Part shown: positions 8,956 through 18,587 of the stretch, piece by piece
How the letters are laid out: each line of letters opens with the position of its first letter
Position numbering within the stretch: the stretch's first letter is position 1
Assembly (NCBI GenBank): GCA_903828675.1
Contig: CAIKND010000121.1
Span: 1-64,000, forward strand
Length of the DNA stretch: 64,000 bases
Source: an uncultured Acidobacteriaceae bacterium
GTDB taxonomy: Bacteria > Acidobacteriota > Terriglobia > Terriglobales > Acidobacteriaceae
Direction: 5' to 3'
Made by a program: the position numbers and the translations under genes
Notes under the pieces: generated by a model
Seen by the model: only the letters and a program-made list of their open reading frames with translations
Databases searched by the model: none
Told to the model about the DNA's origin: nothing

Positions 8956-9639
8956 ATGACCGCGAACGTTTGCGAGGCCGACAGCACTGTGTTCTGCGCC
9001 CGGCTCAATGAGGTTTCAAAGCTTTTCGGATCCTTTGCAGCGCTGCGCCAGGTGACGGTGGACCTGGAGCCGGGGCGTTGCTATGTTTTGCTTGGCGAGA
9101 ATGGGGCGGGCAAATCCACGCTGCTTCGCGTTCTGGCGGGGCTGCTTCGGCCCAGCTTCGGTACGGTAAAGGTGTTTGGAGACAACGCGCCCCAGGACGC
9201 CCGCGCCCGCATTGGCTACATGAGCCATGCACCGATGCTCTACGACGAGCTGACCGCACAGGAGAATCTGCGCTACTTCGCAAGCCTTTATCCGGGCCGC
9301 CCGTGCCTGGCACCGGCTGAAGCGCTAAAGCAGGTGGGGCTGGACCCGGCGCTGACGCGCACGCTGGGGCAGTATTCACAGGGGATGCGGCAGAGGACCT
9401 CGCTGGCGCGGGTGTTGCTGCCGGTTCCGGAGCTGCTGCTGCTGGACGAGCCGTTTTCAAACATGGATGTGGAGAGCGCGCGGCAGATGGTGGAGTTGCT
9501 GGCCGGATTCAGGCAGAGCAACCGGACGATTGTAATCACGACGCACCAGCGAGAGATGGCCGCGCCGATTGCCGACTGGGTGCTGACGCTGCACGCGGGA
9601 CGGGTGGCTTCATTTGAGCCGGGGAGCCCGATTCGATGA
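8956..9639 (+). CDS. ccmA: haem exporter-type ABC ATPase
   Basis: This is the cytoplasmic ATPase that, with CcmB, powers release of holo-CcmE from CcmC. The 227-residue product has Walker A (GENGAGKST), the Q-loop region, an ABC signature variant YSQGMRQR and Walker B (LLLLDEPF), all at normal spacing. The frame is open for 44 codons further upstream over ccmE, but the ATG at 8956, five bases after the ccmE stop, gives the family length. It overlaps the next gene by four bases, so the two are likely translationally coupled. Confidence 0.9.
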   Translation: MTANVCEADSTVFCARLNEVSKLFGSFAALRQVTVDLEPGRCYVLLGENGAGKSTLLRVLAGLLRPSFGTVKVFGDNAPQDARARIGYMSHAPMLYDELTAQENLRYFASLYPGRPCLAPAEALKQVGLDPALTRTLGQYSQGMRQRTSLARVLLPVPELLLLDEPFSNMDVESARQMVELLAGFRQSNRTIVITTHQREMAAPIADWVLTLHAGRVASFEPGSPIR

Positions 9640-10139
9640 AGACGAACGGCGCACGGTTCCTTGAAAATCTCGGCATTCCGTTCGAACTTCGCGAGTACGA
9701 GGTCGATCCCGAGGACTTGTCAGCGACGACTGTGGCGAAGAAGATCGGCATGCCGGCGGAACAGGTGTTCAAAACGCTGCTGACGACAGGCGGCCCGGGG
9801 ACGTATGTCTTTGCGGTGATTCCGGGCGATGCGGAACTGGACTTTAAAAAGCTGGCGCGCGCGGCGGAACTGCGCAAGGCCGAGATGGTTTCGCTGAAGG
9901 AAGTGCAGCCGCTGACAGGGTACATTCGCGGGGGCGTTACGGTATTCGGCGCAAAGAAGGCTTACCCGGTGTTTGTGGACGAGACGGCGATCCTGTTCGA
10001 CCAGATCAGCGTGTCGGCGGGAACACGGGGGACGCAGCTGATTCTGAATCCGGAAGACTACCTGCGCGCGGCCGAGGCGCAGACGGCGGACCTGACGAAA
10101 GACGCAGTCAAGAGCGCTCACGCGGAGGGGCACGCCTGA
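9636..10139 (+). CDS. ybaK: YbaK/EbsC-type aminoacyl-tRNA deacylase
   Basis: This 167-residue protein of the YbaK/ProX family hydrolyses mischarged tRNA, typically Cys-tRNA(Pro). The family landmarks are visible: TTVAKKIGMPAEQVFKTLL, FAVIPGDAELDFKKLA with the catalytic lysine region, and the C-terminal GTRGTQLILNPEDYL. It overlaps ccmA by four bases and ccmB by one, so it is fully inside the cytochrome c maturation cluster even though its role is in translation quality control. The placement may reflect cysteine or thiol metabolism, but that is inference. Confidence 0.88.
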   Translation: MKTNGARFLENLGIPFELREYEVDPEDLSATTVAKKIGMPAEQVFKTLLTTGGPGTYVFAVIPGDAELDFKKLARAAELRKAEMVSLKEVQPLTGYIRGGVTVFGAKKAYPVFVDETAILFDQISVSAGTRGTQLILNPEDYLRAAEAQTADLTKDAVKSAHAEGHA

Positions 10140-10807
10140 TGCTGCACGCGCTGTGGACACACCTGGTGAAGGATCTGCGGATCGAGTGGCGCTCGCGCGA
10201 GGCCGTGAACTCGATGCTGTTCTTCGCGCTGCTGGTGGTGGTGCTGTTCTCGCTGGCATTTGACCCGCGCGGGGCTTTTTCGCGGGAGATTGCGGGCGGC
10301 GTGCTGTGCGTGGCTACCATGTTCGCGTCAGTAAGCGCACTGAACCAGGCCTGGGCGCGGGAGATCCGGCACCAGGTGCTGGACGCGCAGCGGATGGCTC
10401 CCACACCTGGGGCGGAGCTATTTCTGGCCAAGGTGCTGGCGAACTTCCTGTTTGTTTCAGTGGTTCAGCTACTGCTGGCACCGGTTTTCCTGGTGTTCTA
10501 TAACCTGCACGTCGAGGGGCAGGCATGGCAGCTGGCGCTAGTGCTGCCGCTGGGCACTTGGGCGCTGGTGGCAAATGGGACGTTTTTTGCGGCGCTGTCG
10601 ATCAGGAGCCGGAACCGCGAGCTGCTGCTGCCGCTGATTCTGTTTCCGATCTTTATGCCGGCGTTGCTGGCGATGGTGCTGGCGACGACGTCGATTTTGA
10701 CGGGCGACAGCGATCCGACGCTATGGATCAAGCTGCTGCTGGGCTACGACATAATCTTTACGACAGTGTGCCTGCTGCTTTTTGACGTGGTGCTCAACGC
10801 GGAGTAG
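10139..10807 (+). CDS. ccmB: haem exporter membrane subunit
   Basis: This 222-residue integral membrane protein with about six hydrophobic helices is the permease partner of CcmA. The start (LVKDLRIEWRSREAVNSMLFF) and the loop REIRHQVLDAQRMAPTPG, followed by ELFLAKVLANF, match the CcmB pattern. The ATG shares its A with the stop codon of ybaK. Codon use and GC content resemble the neighbours. Only one frame is open across the region with this hydrophobic pattern, so the call is firm. Confidence 0.9.
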   Translation: MLHALWTHLVKDLRIEWRSREAVNSMLFFALLVVVLFSLAFDPRGAFSREIAGGVLCVATMFASVSALNQAWAREIRHQVLDAQRMAPTPGAELFLAKVLANFLFVSVVQLLLAPVFLVFYNLHVEGQAWQLALVLPLGTWALVANGTFFAALSIRSRNRELLLPLILFPIFMPALLAMVLATTSILTGDSDPTLWIKLLLGYDIIFTTVCLLLFDVVLNAE

Positions 10808-10853
10808 GGCGTCGCCATCGTACACTGGATTACGTTGTAACAGGATTTCCCCA

Positions 10854-11558
10854 ATGAAGAAGATCATCATTTCTCTTTACGCCGTGGCTACTATCGTCCT
10901 GATGGTATGGGGTTTCTACCAGGCCATCTATGTCGCTCCCGAAGAGCAGACGATGCACGAAGTACAGCGCATTTTCTACTACCACGTGCCGTCGGCGATG
11001 GTTGCGTTCCTGTTCTTCGCCGTCAGCCTGATAGGCTCGATCGGCTTTTTGGGCTTTCGCCGGAGCAGGGCGGTGTGGGCTCAGATTTCAGACGCCTGGG
11101 CGCTGGCTGGGGCCGAAGTGGGTGTGGTGTTCTGCACGATTGTGCTGATCACGGGACCGCTTTGGGGCAGGCGCGCATGGGGCATCTGGTGGACATGGGA
11201 TGCGCGGCTGACCACGACGCTGGTGCTGTGGCTTATCTACGTGAGCTACCTGCTGCTGCGCCGCTTTGCTGCTGGACCGCAGGTGCAGACGCTGGCGGCG
11301 GTGCTGGGTATCTTCGGCGCGCTCGACGTGCCGATTGTGTATATGTCGAACCGCTGGTGGCGGACGCAACACCCGGCACCCGTTTTTGGCGGCGGTCCGG
11401 ACTCGGGCATCAAGGACCCGGCCATGCTGGCCGCCTTCGGGTGGAACGTGCTGGCGTGGCTGGCCTGGGGAGTGCTGATCCTGGTGCTGCGTTACTATGT
11501 CGAACGGCAACAGCAGAAGATCGCGGAGCATGAAGCACAGGAAGCGCTCAACGCCTGA
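10854..11558 (+). CDS. ccmC: haem delivery protein of the CcmC/CcsA family
   Basis: This 234-residue membrane protein with six helices loads haem onto CcmE. The Trp-rich haem-handling motif is present (WGIWWTWDARLTTTLVLW), with conserved histidines in flanking loops (for example FYYHVPSAM). The frame is open 24 codons upstream, but the ATG at 10854 (MKKIIISLYAV) starts at the normal position. There are 46 bases between ccmB and this gene. The large ccmF and the reductase-type ccmG/ccmH are not in the window and must lie elsewhere if System I is complete. Confidence 0.92.
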   Translation: MKKIIISLYAVATIVLMVWGFYQAIYVAPEEQTMHEVQRIFYYHVPSAMVAFLFFAVSLIGSIGFLGFRRSRAVWAQISDAWALAGAEVGVVFCTIVLITGPLWGRRAWGIWWTWDARLTTTLVLWLIYVSYLLLRRFAAGPQVQTLAAVLGIFGALDVPIVYMSNRWWRTQHPAPVFGGGPDSGIKDPAMLAAFGWNVLAWLAWGVLILVLRYYVERQQQKIAEHEAQEALNA

Positions 11559-11597
11559 TTCAGAGCTGGAACGAGTTACAGGTTAAGGAGAAAAGAT

Positions 11598-11747
11598 ATG
11601 GATCCGAGGGCAATTCTCGATCACCAGTTCACGGTTGCGGCGTATGTGATTACCTGGGCGATTCAACTGGGGTATGTGGCCTGGCTGGGGCTGAAATGGC
11701 GGGCACAAAAGCGGGACGCGGCGCGTGGCGGACGAGAAGCGCGGTAG
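11598..11747 (+). CDS. ccmD: CcmD-like small haem exporter component
   Basis: A 49-residue peptide directly after ccmC, with AAGGAG seven bases before its ATG. It has one hydrophobic helix (TVAAYVITWAIQLGYVAWLG) followed by a very basic cytoplasmic tail (KWRAQKRDAARGGREAR), exactly the layout of CcmD, which tethers CcmE to the CcmABC complex. The position and topology support the call more than residue identity, which is low in this family. Confidence 0.75.
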   Translation: MDPRAILDHQFTVAAYVITWAIQLGYVAWLGLKWRAQKRDAARGGREAR

Positions 11748-12319
11748 GGTGGCGCCGCGATTTCCCCGGGTGCTAGTGCTCTCGCTTATTCTTCACTTCT
11801 AGCGGAGCGGCTGAGGTCGCACCCTGATACAAAGCCCTTTGAACATCGCCGCCTTGCGAAGATGTGGTTTTATAGAATCCCAGATCTCAAAAGCGAGCCT
11901 TTGGGCACCCGCAAATTCGACAAAATAAAGCCTATTTACTAAATACCGGTTTGATCCCTCGCGAATCGACAAAGCCGGTGGACGACTACTTTGCGCATTT
12001 TCCTTGATGGCGCAGAGGGAGGAGCGTTCCCTCAAGGGCTAAAGCCCTCGTCTATTTTCAGCCACTTGCGGCACGGTTGAAGCCGTGCCCTTTCAAAGCC
12101 ACTCTACACCTACTAGAAAAATGCTCAAGACAGGACTTCGGGCCTTTTCGAGAGTCTCTTCGGTCTTTCAACGTCAGATATACCACTTTTGTGGGATGAG
12201 GCCATGACACTGGCTAGGCATCGACCACGGTGGAAGTGGTATTTCGGAATTTTCTAATCCGAACGATGATTCATGTGTGGACAGGCTTTCAATGGCCGCA
12301 CGACAAGGAGAGAAACACG
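11748..12319. other. spacer with repeat debris
   Basis: No gene. From 12030 it contains degenerate copies of the GCTAAAGCCCTCG and GGCACGG repeats. From 12180 it leads into the third tiny-peptide gene. The motif CTTTTGTGGGA at 12186 also occurs at 7423, upstream of paralogue 1, and might be a shared control site, but two matches of 11 bases are weak evidence. Confidence 0.3.
12070..12089. repeat. GGCACGGC palindromic repeat
   Basis: GGCACGGTTGAAGCCGTGCC followed by CTTTCAAAG. A member of the dispersed palindrome family. Confidence 0.65.
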
Positions 12320-12421
12320 ATGCATGACCTTTTGATAGCTTTGGCCTTTATTGGTATGGTTGTCGCCCCCGCAATTGTTGCCGCGAACTCCAGCGCCGAA
12401 TCGACTGACGAAGGCGACTGA
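12320..12421 (+). CDS. tiny one-helix membrane peptide, paralogue 3
   Basis: A 33-residue protein with the MHD start, the hydrophobic stretch LLIALAFIGMVVAPAIVAA and an acidic tail (ESTDEGD). The N-terminal 22 residues closely match paralogue 1 at 7633, differing at about seven positions, all conservative. AAGGAG lies nine bases before the ATG. The open frame extends upstream to 12230, but that part shows no similarity to the paralogues. It may be missed by automatic annotation because of its size. Confidence 0.7.
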   Translation: MHDLLIALAFIGMVVAPAIVAANSSAESTDEGD

Positions 12422-12584
12422 TCGACTTCGGTTGCATTCAAGCGTGCGCCACCCCAGATTTGCGCTGTAAACGCTGAATCAACCGTTAACCCAGGAAGCG
12501 CAGACGCCCATGTAGGCCTCTGTCACCCGGTAGTGATTGCCCTCGCCCTCTCCAACCGCTAGACTTAGGGTTTGGGGGTCAGTC

Positions 12585-13637
12585 ATGTTAGTTGTGATGA
12601 AAGCCCAGGCCACGCCGGAACAGATCCGGGCGGTCTGCGAGTATATAGAGCATTTGGGATTCCGCGCCCATCCCCTTCCCGGAGCGCAGCGCACCGCCAT
12701 CGGCATCACCGGCAACAAAGGTGAAGTGGACCGAGGCAACCTGGAAGAACTCTCCGGGGTCGCAGAAGTCATTCGTGTTTCAAAGCCCTACAAACTAGCC
12801 AGCCGGGACGTGAAAGAAGAGGACACCGTTGTCCGCTTTGCGGGAACCGACGCTGCCATCGGCGGCCGGAACCTGGCTATCGTCGCCGGTCCGTGCTCGA
12901 TTGAAAGCCGCGAGCAGGCCTTCGCCATCGCCGAACAGGTGGCCGCGGCTGGAGCGCAGTTCTTCCGCGGCGGCGCATATAAGCCCCGCACATCTCCCTA
13001 CGCCTTTCAAGGCCTGGGCATCGAGGCGCTGCGGATCATGGCCGAGATTCGCGACCGCTTTGGGATGCGGATCGTGACGGAAGCCATCGACAGTGAATCG
13101 CTGGAGCTGGTGGCGGAATGGGCAGACGTAATCCAGATTGGCGCGCGGAATATGCAGAACTTCTCGCTTTTGAAGAAGGCTGGGCGGTTGAGGAAGCCGG
13201 TGCTGTTGAAGCGGGGATTGAGCGCGACTCTGGAAGAGTTTTTGATGTCTGCCGAGTATGTGATGAGCGAGGGGAACTACGAGGTGATTTTGTGCGAACG
13301 GGGGGTGCGCACCTTTGCCGACCACGCGCGAAACACGCTCGATCTGAGCATTATTCCGGCAGTGCAGCGGCTGAGCCATCTGCCTATCCTGGTTGATCCG
13401 AGCCACGGAACGGGCAGGCGGGACAGCGTGCTGCCGATGGCTAGGGCCGCAGTGGCGGCGGGCGCCGATGGGATTATTGTCGAGGTGCATCATCAACCCG
13501 AAAAGGCGTTGTCGGATGGACCGCAGTCGATCCACCCCGCCCAGTTTGCGAGCATGCTGAACGAACTTGAACAGATTGCTCCTGTAGTTGGACGCACTTT
13601 GCCCCGCGGGATACATGTAAACGCAGTGGTCGGGTAG
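12585..13637 (+). CDS. aroF: 3-deoxy-7-phosphoheptulonate (DAHP) synthase
   Basis: It condenses phosphoenolpyruvate and erythrose-4-phosphate, the entry step to chorismate and aromatic amino acids. The 350-residue product is the type I-beta form: a ferredoxin-like N-terminal domain of about 90 residues (the kind that carries feedback control in Thermotoga DAHP synthase) followed by the TIM barrel. Barrel motifs include [46 protein letters not shown] and [11 protein letters not shown]. The ATG at 12585 has GGGGGTC upstream; the open frame begins 16 codons earlier without one. No other shikimate gene is adjacent. Confidence 0.93.
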   Translation: MLVVMKAQATPEQIRAVCEYIEHLGFRAHPLPGAQRTAIGITGNKGEVDRGNLEELSGVAEVIRVSKPYKLASRDVKEEDTVVRFAGTDAAIGGRNLAIVAGPCSIESREQAFAIAEQVAAAGAQFFRGGAYKPRTSPYAFQGLGIEALRIMAEIRDRFGMRIVTEAIDSESLELVAEWADVIQIGARNMQNFSLLKKAGRLRKPVLLKRGLSATLEEFLMSAEYVMSEGNYEVILCERGVRTFADHARNTLDLSIIPAVQRLSHLPILVDPSHGTGRRDSVLPMARAAVAAGADGIIVEVHHQPEKALSDGPQSIHPAQFASMLNELEQIAPVVGRTLPRGIHVNAVVG

Positions 13638-13701
13638 CTGGACTGGCTGGGCATATATGATGCAGGCAAAGACACCTGAATTGGAAAGCCGCACGGACAC
13701 C

Positions 13702-14907
13702 ATGAACCTGAGGGTCGCCCCAACAGCCCGTATCTTCGCATTCAGCCTGATCGCGCTGGCCTTGGCCGGCTGCCGCCCACAGGATTTCCCGCAATACCCC
13801 GCCGACTATCGGGAGTACGCCTATGTGACGAACGGCGGCAGCGGAACCGTGACCGTGTTGGACGTGGTGAACTTGCGACTGGACCGGGAGCTTGCGGTGG
13901 GACAGAACCCGGTAGCGGTGACGGCGAGCCTGACCCGGAATGAAGTGTATGTGGTGAACTCCGGCGCGATAGGGGCTCAGGGGTCGATTTCGGTGATCAA
14001 CGCCGAAAACAACAGCGTGGCGGCGACGATTCCACTGCACCGGCGGCCGGTTTCCATTGAGCTGGACGCCACAGGGGACATGGCCTATGCGGCCAATGCG
14101 GGTTCGAACTCCATTTCTGTTGTGGACCTTAAGGCGCGGCGGGAAGTGGCCCAGATTGGAACGGGCGAGGAACCCGCGACGGCGCAGTTGTCCGCGGACG
14201 GCAAGACGCTGGTGGTCGCCAACCGGGGCGGCAATTCGGTGAGCCTTATCGATCCCGCGTCCCGCAGCGTCCGTGCGGTGTTTGAGGGTTGCCCCGGCGC
14301 GGCAGACGCGGTGATTCTACCTGATTCTTCCAAGACATTTGTGGCCTGCTCGGGCGGGCACCAGGTGATGACGATTGCGCTGGCGCGGGCCAGCCAAACA
14401 GCCTCCGCGAAGACTGCTTCTGCGCCGGCGGCCCCGGCAACTGCGGCACTACCCGACCGGCTTGAGGCACTTTTGGACGTGGGCCGTGGGCCCGTGCAAC
14501 TGGCGTTGAAACCCGATGGCGGCGAGGTCTTCGTTTCGAATCTGCTGTCGGATTCTGTGTCAGAGGTCTACAACACCACGGACGAGGTGGGCGCCACTTA
14601 CATGATCGGCGATGGGCCGGTGCGCGGACTGGTGACCCGGGACAATGCGCTGCTTTACGTGGCCAACCAGCGGTCGCAGTACGTGACGATTTATTCGATT
14701 GACGACGGCAAGCGCGTGGGGTCGGTGCATGTGGGCGACGGGCCGTCAGCACTGGCGTTTTCAGCGGCTGGACATTTGCTTTTTGTGGTGGATGCTCGGT
14801 CGGGCGATGTGGCGGTGGTGCGGACATCGATGCGGTCGTTGTTTACGGTGCTGCCCGCCGGACGCAATCCAAATGCGATTGTGGTGAAGGCGTTCCGGGT
14901 TCCGTAG
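13702..14907 (+). CDS. beta-propeller lipoprotein, YncE-like
   Basis: This 401-residue exported protein is made of repeated strands of the YVTN beta-propeller type (for example YAYVTNGGSGTVTVLD, MAYAANAGSNSISVVD, LVVANRGGNSVSLID and FVSNLLSDSVSEV). The N terminus is a lipoprotein signal, MNLRVAP to the lipobox LALAGC with the cysteine at residue 24, so it is predicted to be anchored in a membrane facing the periplasm or cell surface. A low-complexity Ala/Pro/Thr linker sits near residues 235-255. An alternative ATG at 13657 would add 15 residues before the signal. Such proteins serve as scaffolds or bind metals or quinoid cofactors; no specific function can be assigned. Confidence 0.8.
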   Translation: MNLRVAPTARIFAFSLIALALAGCRPQDFPQYPADYREYAYVTNGGSGTVTVLDVVNLRLDRELAVGQNPVAVTASLTRNEVYVVNSGAIGAQGSISVINAENNSVAATIPLHRRPVSIELDATGDMAYAANAGSNSISVVDLKARREVAQIGTGEEPATAQLSADGKTLVVANRGGNSVSLIDPASRSVRAVFEGCPGAADAVILPDSSKTFVACSGGHQVMTIALARASQTASAKTASAPAAPATAALPDRLEALLDVGRGPVQLALKPDGGEVFVSNLLSDSVSEVYNTTDEVGATYMIGDGPVRGLVTRDNALLYVANQRSQYVTIYSIDDGKRVGSVHVGDGPSALAFSAAGHLLFVVDARSGDVAVVRTSMRSLFTVLPAGRNPNAIVVKAFRVP

Positions 14908-14992
14908 GCGGCGTGGAATCGACGGATTCGGGCTATGCGGGAAAGGGCTTGAGTTAGAGCGACTGGCCCGAGACATCGCTCGGGGGCTGAAG

Positions 14993-15140
14993 AGGCTGCG
15001 GAAAAAAGCCTGAATCCGAGCGAGAATGGCGAAAGACGTCCCTCAGGGGCTGAAGCCCTCGTTTGTTTTCAGGGGTTTGTGGCGCGGCGAAAGCCGTGCC
15101 CTTTCAAAACAGCAGCGCAATAAGAGTTTTTCCGCAGCCT
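14993..15140. repeat. 148-bp dispersed element with inverted ends, copy B
   Basis: It begins AGGCTGCGGAAAAAA and ends TTTTTCCGCAGCCT, the same length as copy A at 7116-7263. Its internal palindrome is GGCGCGGCGAAAGCCGTGCC at 15081-15100. Substitutions within the palindrome partly keep pairing. Confidence 0.6.
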
Positions 15141-15171
15141 GTAAAGCCCTCATTTATTTTCAATCACTTAT

Positions 15172-15191
15172 GGCACGACTGAAGCCGTGCC
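15172..15191. repeat. GGCACGGC palindromic repeat
   Basis: GGCACGACTGAAGCCGTGCC with the usual CTTTCAAG tail, 32 bases after the 148-bp element. Confidence 0.6.
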
Positions 15192-15251
15192 CTTTCAAGA
15201 CAGGGGCTTGATAGGGGTTTTTCCGCATCCCGTGAGGCCCACATTCATTTT

Positions 15252-15294
15252 GCGGGGTGGTATACCGGGGATAAATCCCCGGCCTACCACCCGC
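15252..15294. repeat. GGGTGGTA long palindrome
   Basis: GCGGGGTGGTATACCGGGG, AATAAAT-type loop, CCCCGG-CCTACCACCCGC. The two arms pair over about 18 bases with small interruptions. No second copy was seen in this window. Confidence 0.5.
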
Positions 15295-15372
15295 GTGAGT
15301 TTTTCGCGGCCTGTGAAGCCATCGCTCATTTTCAACTATTGATCCGACAAGAAGACATTGGCATCTTCTTCT

Positions 15373-15413
15373 CACCCATTCCCGCAAAATGCGCGGGAAT
15401 TGATGGGGCACCC
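15373..15413. repeat. variable-stem hairpin repeat, copy 4
   Basis: CACCCATTCCCGC, loop AAAAT, GCGCGGGAATTGATGGGGCACCC. It has the same outer arms as the copies at 3531, 4064 and 25145, with inner stem TTCCCGC/GCGGGAA. Confidence 0.6.
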
Positions 15414-15442
15414 GAACAGTATTTATTTGCCGGATCTACAAA

Positions 15443-15488
15443 TGCGGCACGGCCGCCTAGAGGGTGCCCCGGCCGCGCCCTTTCAGAG
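15443..15488. repeat. GGCACGGC repeat, GC-extended variant
   Basis: GCGGCACGGCCGCC-TAGAGGGTGCCCCGG-CCGCGCCCTTTCAGAG, nearly the same as the unit at 7290. It lies 22 bases past the stop codon of the minus-strand YihY gene. Confidence 0.5.
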
Positions 15489-15509
15489 CATTGATTTATC
15501 AGAGGGGCC

Positions 15510-16418
15510 TTAATCTTTCTTGTCGCCGAGGCGCGCGACGCTGAACTGGGCTCCGGCGAAGAGGATGAGGCCGGAGATATAGGCCCAAAAGAGCAAGCCG
15601 ACGGAAACATAGAACTGTCCGTACAAATCGCTCAAATGCATGTGCGGAAGCACGGCTTCGAAGGCCCACTTCGAGATCAACCAGATGACTCCGGTGACAA
15701 TGGCGGTGCGCAAGACCGGGCGCGGCGAGACCTTGCGGTTGGGCAGAAGCCAGTAGATGGAAAAGAAGAACAGGATCACGGCCACGCCGGTGGTTGCCGA
15801 GAGCAGCAGCCAGCTGATGCCGTTGAAGACGAAATTGCTCGTATGGTGAAAAAAGACGATAGTGAGTACCCAGCGCGCGGCGGCATTCAACGCAATGCTG
15901 GCCATGCCAAGCAACACCATCAGGATCGCCAGTCCGAAGGCGATGACCTGGTTGTGGAGATAGTTACGACTCTTGGTAACGCCCCAAGCCTGATTGAGGG
16001 CCACTTCGAGGGGCAGGAAGATGCCGGTGCAGGCGACCACGACCATGACGAGGGAGAAAACCTCCACTCCCAGGTGCGAGCCCGTGTATTCCAGGTTCTT
16101 CGCCACAAAGACCTGGTTCGAGGGCATAAAGTAGGTCACCATGTCGTTAATGACCAACTTCATCGTATTGGATTGGAAGACCGAGTCGGCCAGCGCATAG
16201 AGCAGCACGATGAAGGGGATGAAAGAGAGGATTGCGTTGGCCGCGACGCTGAAGGCGAAGGTGTGGACTTCGCTGTCAAGCAGGTAGGCGATCAGGGCCT
16301 TGCCGTCTTTGCGCCAGCGGTACCACTTTGATTTTGAAGCGGGTTCTACCGCGTCGACCGTGCCGACCGATTCAACAACCGTTTGTTCTGGCGCAGCGGA
16401 ATTTAAAACATCAACCAC
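15510..16418 (-). CDS. YihY/BrkB family inner-membrane protein
   Basis: This 302-residue protein has about six hydrophobic helices, a charged N-terminal cytoplasmic part (residues 1-50) and the family hallmarks: FSVAANAILSFIPFIVLLYAL near helix 1, a long central hydrophobic block with PLEVALNQAWGV, and the C-terminal YVSVGLLFWAYISGLILFAGAQ. The family was once called ribonuclease BN in error; its true function is unknown, with suggested roles in envelope or transport. The GTG start has AAGGAG eight bases upstream. It is convergent with the propeller gene and codirectional with queG. Confidence 0.85.
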   Translation of the reverse strand: MVDVLNSAAPEQTVVESVGTVDAVEPASKSKWYRWRKDGKALIAYLLDSEVHTFAFSVAANAILSFIPFIVLLYALADSVFQSNTMKLVINDMVTYFMPSNQVFVAKNLEYTGSHLGVEVFSLVMVVVACTGIFLPLEVALNQAWGVTKSRNYLHNQVIAFGLAILMVLLGMASIALNAAARWVLTIVFFHHTSNFVFNGISWLLLSATTGVAVILFFFSIYWLLPNRKVSPRPVLRTAIVTGVIWLISKWAFEAVLPHMHLSDLYGQFYVSVGLLFWAYISGLILFAGAQFSVARLGDKKD

Positions 16419-16520
16419 GTGTTACTCCTTGTCCGGAGGCCATGAAAACGACAGGATTGACGGTGTGCGTGGCCCTAATGCCGGAGAGATGCTACTTCAA
16501 GGATAGCCCGATGCGCGGAT

Positions 16521-17678
<1,158 letters not shown>

Positions 17679-17915
17679 GGAACCGATGGCACCCTTTTCT
17701 GCGTATAGAGAGATAGTGTTCAATTGCGGACGCCAGGATCGAAATCGAACACAGGTAACCGCTTCAGGGGATTCCGAGGCACTGGTTTCCCTAGTAATTT
17801 CAGCATATTCCCCCGGTTTGGCTTTGGCCGTCCGCGTGCAGATCCCAGAGTGAGCAAGGCCCAAGGTATTCGCCATTGACCCCATAGGGGGTAGGGATTT
17901 GCAGAGGAGGTTTTT

Positions 17916-18278
17916 ATGACCGAAACAATGTATTGCGGAATAGATACGCGGGAAGTTGAGGCGGGAAGACGTTGCGTTCTGACCGAATTGGTAAGGGGAG
18001 ACGAAGGACGTCTGGTGGAGCAGATTACGCCTCTGGTGACCCGCCAGAGCGTTTCACTGGACTTGGAGTGCGTAGAGCGGATTGACGCCGCGGGCATTTC
18101 CGCGCTCATCCTGCTTTATCGCATCGCACACGAATCTGGACACGAATTCACGGTCTCGAATGTATCGCCCCGGGTGGCGGAGTTGCTAGCGCTGGTTGGA
18201 TTGGACCAAGTTCTTTTATCCCAAAATATGAACCAAAGTTCACATTTCGACCAAAAGCTTACGCAGACCGCAGCCTGA
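17916..18278 (+). CDS. STAS-domain protein with Ala in place of the phosphoserine
   Basis: A 120-residue protein with one STAS fold of the anti-anti-sigma type (about residues 10-105); the second half LDLECVERIDAAGISALILL and the closing helix AELLALVGLDQVL are typical. In regulated antagonists such as SpoIIAA the loop reads Asp-Ser-Ser-Gly with a phosphorylated serine; here it is Asp57-Ala-Ala-Gly, so it cannot be switched that way. It may be a constitutive binding partner or lipid/nucleotide sensor. AGAGGAGG lies upstream of the ATG. No kinase or sigma gene is adjacent. Confidence 0.75.
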   Translation: MTETMYCGIDTREVEAGRRCVLTELVRGDEGRLVEQITPLVTRQSVSLDLECVERIDAAGISALILLYRIAHESGHEFTVSNVSPRVAELLALVGLDQVLLSQNMNQSSHFDQKLTQTAA

Positions 18279-18587
18279 AAACGGCAGGCGAAATTGCGAA
18301 CCCCGCGCTGTGTCTGGGTGAACGCCGCAGGTGACTATAAATTTTGCCCATGATTCAATTGAGGTTCTGAGATCTCTGAAATCGTATGTGACGAAATGCA
18401 CAGGCAACCGTATACTTGGGGCGCTATTTGTACTAGCGACTCATGAATGCCGCAAGGCGCTGTCGTATATCTGGATGACCCGCACGCGTTCAGTCTGTTG
18501 ATTCTCTGTTGGAACGCTGGACGTGTGTATCGCCACCCTTACGTATGAAACGCCGGTGCGGAATCCTACATACGGAGGCTTTACCCC
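18279..18587. other. leader of the pyruvate phosphate dikinase gene
   Basis: About 300 bases with no gene. It should hold the promoter of ppdK; the ribosome binding site GGAGG is at 18573-18577. I could not pick out a convincing promoter or riboswitch. Confidence 0.3.

Larger units (their letters stand above)
14908..15509. other. repeat cluster between the propeller and YihY genes
   Basis: About 600 bases without a gene, made almost entirely of repeat units: the 148-bp element (14993-15140), GGCACGGC palindromes, a GGGTGGTA palindrome and a variable-stem hairpin. Short phrases such as TTTTTCCGCA, GTGAGGCCC and GTGAAGCC recur between them. The opposed genes on either side converge here. Confidence 0.6.

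Noticed and set aside
7423-12196. CTTTTGTGGGA shared upstream of two tiny-peptide genes as a control site
   Set aside because: Only two 11-base matches at different distances from the starts; not enough to call a regulatory element.
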